Part shown: positions 5,749-7,300 of the stretch, piece after piece
Layout of the letters: each line of letters begins with the position of its first letter
Numbering within the stretch: the first letter of the stretch is position 1
NCBI GenBank assembly: GCA_910586375.1
Contig: CAJUIE010000086.1
Coordinates: 1-7,300 of the forward strand
Origin: an uncultured Alistipes sp.
GTDB taxonomy: Bacteria > Bacteroidota > Bacteroidia > Bacteroidales > Rikenellaceae
Length of the DNA: 7,300 nucleotides
Reading direction: 5' to 3'
Position numbers and translations under genes: made by a program
Notes under the pieces: generated by a model
What the model was told of the DNA's origin: nothing
Database searches by the model: none
Seen by the model: only the letters and a program-made list of their open reading frames with translations

Positions 5749-5842
5749 ATTTTTCTGGCGGATGCTCGGCCGAAAGGCCGACAAGCCGTAGCCCCCCCCC
5801 GCAGGCTTCGACCCAAAAACAGATGCCGCCCCCCCCAGCGAG
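5749..5842. other. GC hairpin and C-runs after the Lrp/AsnC gene
   Basis: No gene is visible here. TCGGCC (5766-5771) and GGCCGA (5776-5781) form a 6-bp hairpin with a GAAA loop. Runs of nine C (5792-5800) and eight C (5829-5836) follow, giving long G-runs on the transcribed strand just after the Lrp/AsnC stop. The hairpin has no T-run on the minus strand, so I see no clear terminator, and read-through from the Lrp/AsnC gene toward the ATPase is possible. Confidence 0.5.
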
Positions 5843-6316
5843 CTACTCTTCGATGAAGTCGACGTTGACCTGGCGCTGGAACGACTCCTGCAACGAAATA
5901 GTCGTCTCGGTGGTCGTGACGCCCTGCAACCGCAGGATGTTGTTGAAGAGCGTACGCATGAGGTGTTCGTTGTCCACGCAGTAAATCTTCACGAGGATGT
6001 TGCCCTTGCCCGTGACGAAGTGGCATTCGACGATCTCGGGCACTTTTTTGAGCTGGTCGACCATGGGCTGGAGCAACTGCGGGTCCTTGAGCGTAATACT
6101 TACGAAGGCGCAGACATCGAAACCCATCATCTTGGGATTAACGATCAGACGGCTGCCCAGGATGACGCCCGCCTCGTCGAGCTTGCGGATGCGCTGGTGG
6201 ATCGCAGCCCCTGAAATACCGCACTCACGGGCGATCTCCAGAAAGGGCATCCGGGCGTTCTTAATGAGGTATTTCAGGATTTTGCGATCGATCGCGTCGA
6301 GATTCGTCTTTGCCAT
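5843..6316 (-). CDS. Lrp/AsnC family transcriptional regulator
   Basis: A 157-residue protein of typical length for the feast/famine regulators. Residues 6-57 form the DNA-binding domain (LDAIDRKILKYLIKNAR, then recognition helix around SGAAIHQRIRKL at 35-46, and GVILGSRLIVNP). Residues 68-142 match the RAM effector-binding and oligomerisation domain, including VTGKGNILVK (101-110). Many relatives have Asp at the position of Asn106, which may affect the ligand pocket. It should bind DNA as dimers or octamers and respond to an amino acid. The ATG at 6316 lies 16 bases after the kbl stop and gives the standard N-terminus, so kbl and this gene probably share a transcript. In E. coli, Lrp controls the kbl-tdh operon, so local control of kbl is a reasonable inference, not shown here. 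Confidence 0.94.
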   Translation of the reverse strand: MAKTNLDAIDRKILKYLIKNARMPFLEIARECGISGAAIHQRIRKLDEAGVILGSRLIVNPKMMGFDVCAFVSITLKDPQLLQPMVDQLKKVPEIVECHFVTGKGNILVKIYCVDNEHLMRTLFNNILRLQGVTTTETTISLQESFQRQVNVDFIEE

Positions 6317-6332
6317 AATTTTTTCGATGATT

Positions 6333-7300
6333 TTAATGTATTACGGCAAGCTCGCGGCCTACCTTGATGAAAGCGGCAACACAGCGGTCGAGCTGCTCTG
6401 CGGTGTGTCCGGCCGAGACCTGCACCCGGATGCGGGCCTGCCCCCTGGGCACGACGGGGTAATAGAAACCCGTCACGAAAACACCCTCCTCCTGCAACCG
6501 GGCTGCGAAATCCTGCGACAATTTGGCATCGTAGAGCATCACGGCACAAATAGCCGATTGCGTGGGTTTGATGTCAAAACCAGCGGCCATCATCCGCGTG
6601 CGGAAGTGCTCCACATTGGCCACCAGACGGTCGTGTAGCTCGTTGCTCTCACCGAGCATCCGGAACATTTCGATACCGGCACCCACCACGGCGGGGGGCA
6701 ACGAATTGGAGAAAAGATAGGGTCGCGACCGCTGACGCAGCATGTCGATAATCTCCTTGCGACCCGTCGTGAAGCCGCCGACAGCTCCGCCAAAAGCCTT
6801 GCCGAGAGTGCCCGTCAGGATGTCGACCTGGCTGCGTAAATTGTAAAGTTCCGTGATGCCACGGCCTGTCTTACCCAGCACGCCGGCCGAATGGCACTCG
6901 TCGACCATCACCAGGGCGTCGTATTTCTCGGCCAGGGCGCAAATTTTGTCGAGCGGCGCAGCATTGCCATCCATCGAGAAAACGCCATCAGTACAGATGA
7001 TGCGAAACCGTTGGGCCTGCGCCTTGCGGAGGCACTCCTCCAGCTCACCCATATCGGCATTAGCATAACGGTAGCGCACAGCCTTGCACAAGCGCACGCC
7101 GTCGATGATCGAGGCGTGGTTCAGGGCATCCGAAATGATGGCATCCTCCTCACTGAAGAGGGGTTCGAAGACGCCGCCGTTGGCATCAAAGCAGGCGGCG
7201 TAAAGGATTGTATCCTCCGTCCCGAAGTAGTCCGATACGGCCTTTTCAAGCTCTTTGTGGATGTCCTGGCATCCACAGATGAAGCGCACCGACGACATAC
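6333..7300 (-). CDS. kbl: Glycine C-acetyltransferase (2-amino-3-ketobutyrate CoA ligase), partial
   Basis: A PLP enzyme of the alpha-oxoamine synthase family that interconverts 2-amino-3-oxobutyrate plus CoA with glycine plus acetyl-CoA, the second step of threonine breakdown. About 322 codons are visible; by comparison with the 398-residue E. coli enzyme some 75 N-terminal residues lie beyond the window. The first visible Met (7298) corresponds to an internal Met in SVRFICG, not a start. Landmarks are FDANGG and SDALNHASIIDGVRLCKA, DGVFSMDG, VDECHSAG, and TGTLGKAFGG with the PLP-binding lysine. RQRSRPYLFSNSLPP, GFYYPVVPRGQARIRVQ and the C-terminus follow. Close agreement with E. coli Kbl across all these blocks distinguishes it from the related BioF, HemA and Spt enzymes. 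It is followed by the Lrp/AsnC gene. Confidence 0.95.
   Translation of the reverse strand, partial: MSSVRFICGCQDIHKELEKAVSDYFGTEDTILYAACFDANGGVFEPLFSEEDAIISDALNHASIIDGVRLCKAVRYRYANADMGELEECLRKAQAQRFRIICTDGVFSMDGNAAPLDKICALAEKYDALVMVDECHSAGVLGKTGRGITELYNLRSQVDILTGTLGKAFGGAVGGFTTGRKEIIDMLRQRSRPYLFSNSLPPAVVGAGIEMFRMLGESNELHDRLVANVEHFRTRMMAAGFDIKPTQSAICAVMLYDAKLSQDFAARLQEEGVFVTGFYYPVVPRGQARIRVQVSAGHTAEQLDRCVAAFIKVGRELAVIH

Noticed and set aside
5766..5781. A terminator after the Lrp/AsnC gene
   Set aside because: The stem is only six pairs and no T-run follows on the minus strand, so I kept it as a hairpin only.

Overview
The window looks like chromosomal DNA from a GC-rich member of the Bacteroidetes. 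An Alistipes-like (Rikenellaceae) genome is my best guess. The reasons are the gene families present (lipoprotein M13 peptidase, NatAB-type exporter, Kbl next to an Lrp-type regulator), start codons preceded by A-rich stretches rather than clear Shine-Dalgarno sequences, the high GC content, and intergenic repeats of a kind I recognise from gut Bacteroidetes. The genus is an inference, not something the sequence proves.

Layout, left to right. Positions 1-87 hold the last 28 codons of phosphoglycerate kinase (pgk, + strand), followed by a clear terminator. A GC-rich, structured, non-coding stretch (about 127-240) leads into a two-gene + strand unit: an M13 zinc endopeptidase lipoprotein (pepO, 287-2317) and, six bases later, a maltose/galactoside-type O-acetyltransferase (2324-2911). 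A perfect 21-bp inverted repeat (2931-2977) separates this unit from the convergent minus-strand genes and probably terminates both. On the minus strand, in order of transcription, are kbl (7300-6333, cut by the window edge), an Lrp/AsnC regulator (6316-5843), an ABC exporter ATPase (5577-4654) and its ABC-2 permease (4324-3002).

How the genes work together: kbl and the Lrp/AsnC gene are 16 bases apart and probably form one operon for threonine/glycine metabolism. The ATPase and permease are two halves of one NatAB-like exporter, but about 330 bases of repeat-rich DNA separate them. PepO probably trims peptides in the periplasm.

The genes are ordinary; I see no new defence, secretion or mobile system. 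The interesting part is the non-coding DNA. Four copies of a short hairpin repeat lie between genes (three at 4406-4607, one at 5723-5748). Each copy keeps a GA/GA internal loop while the stems around it change, mostly with compensating bases. Related modules recur in these gaps: a 17-base block found twice, runs of 8-9 G or C, heptad repeats, and an 11-base TTTCACCTCAA upstream of two genes. This suggests a modular REP-like intergenic element that has been inserted within a transporter operon.
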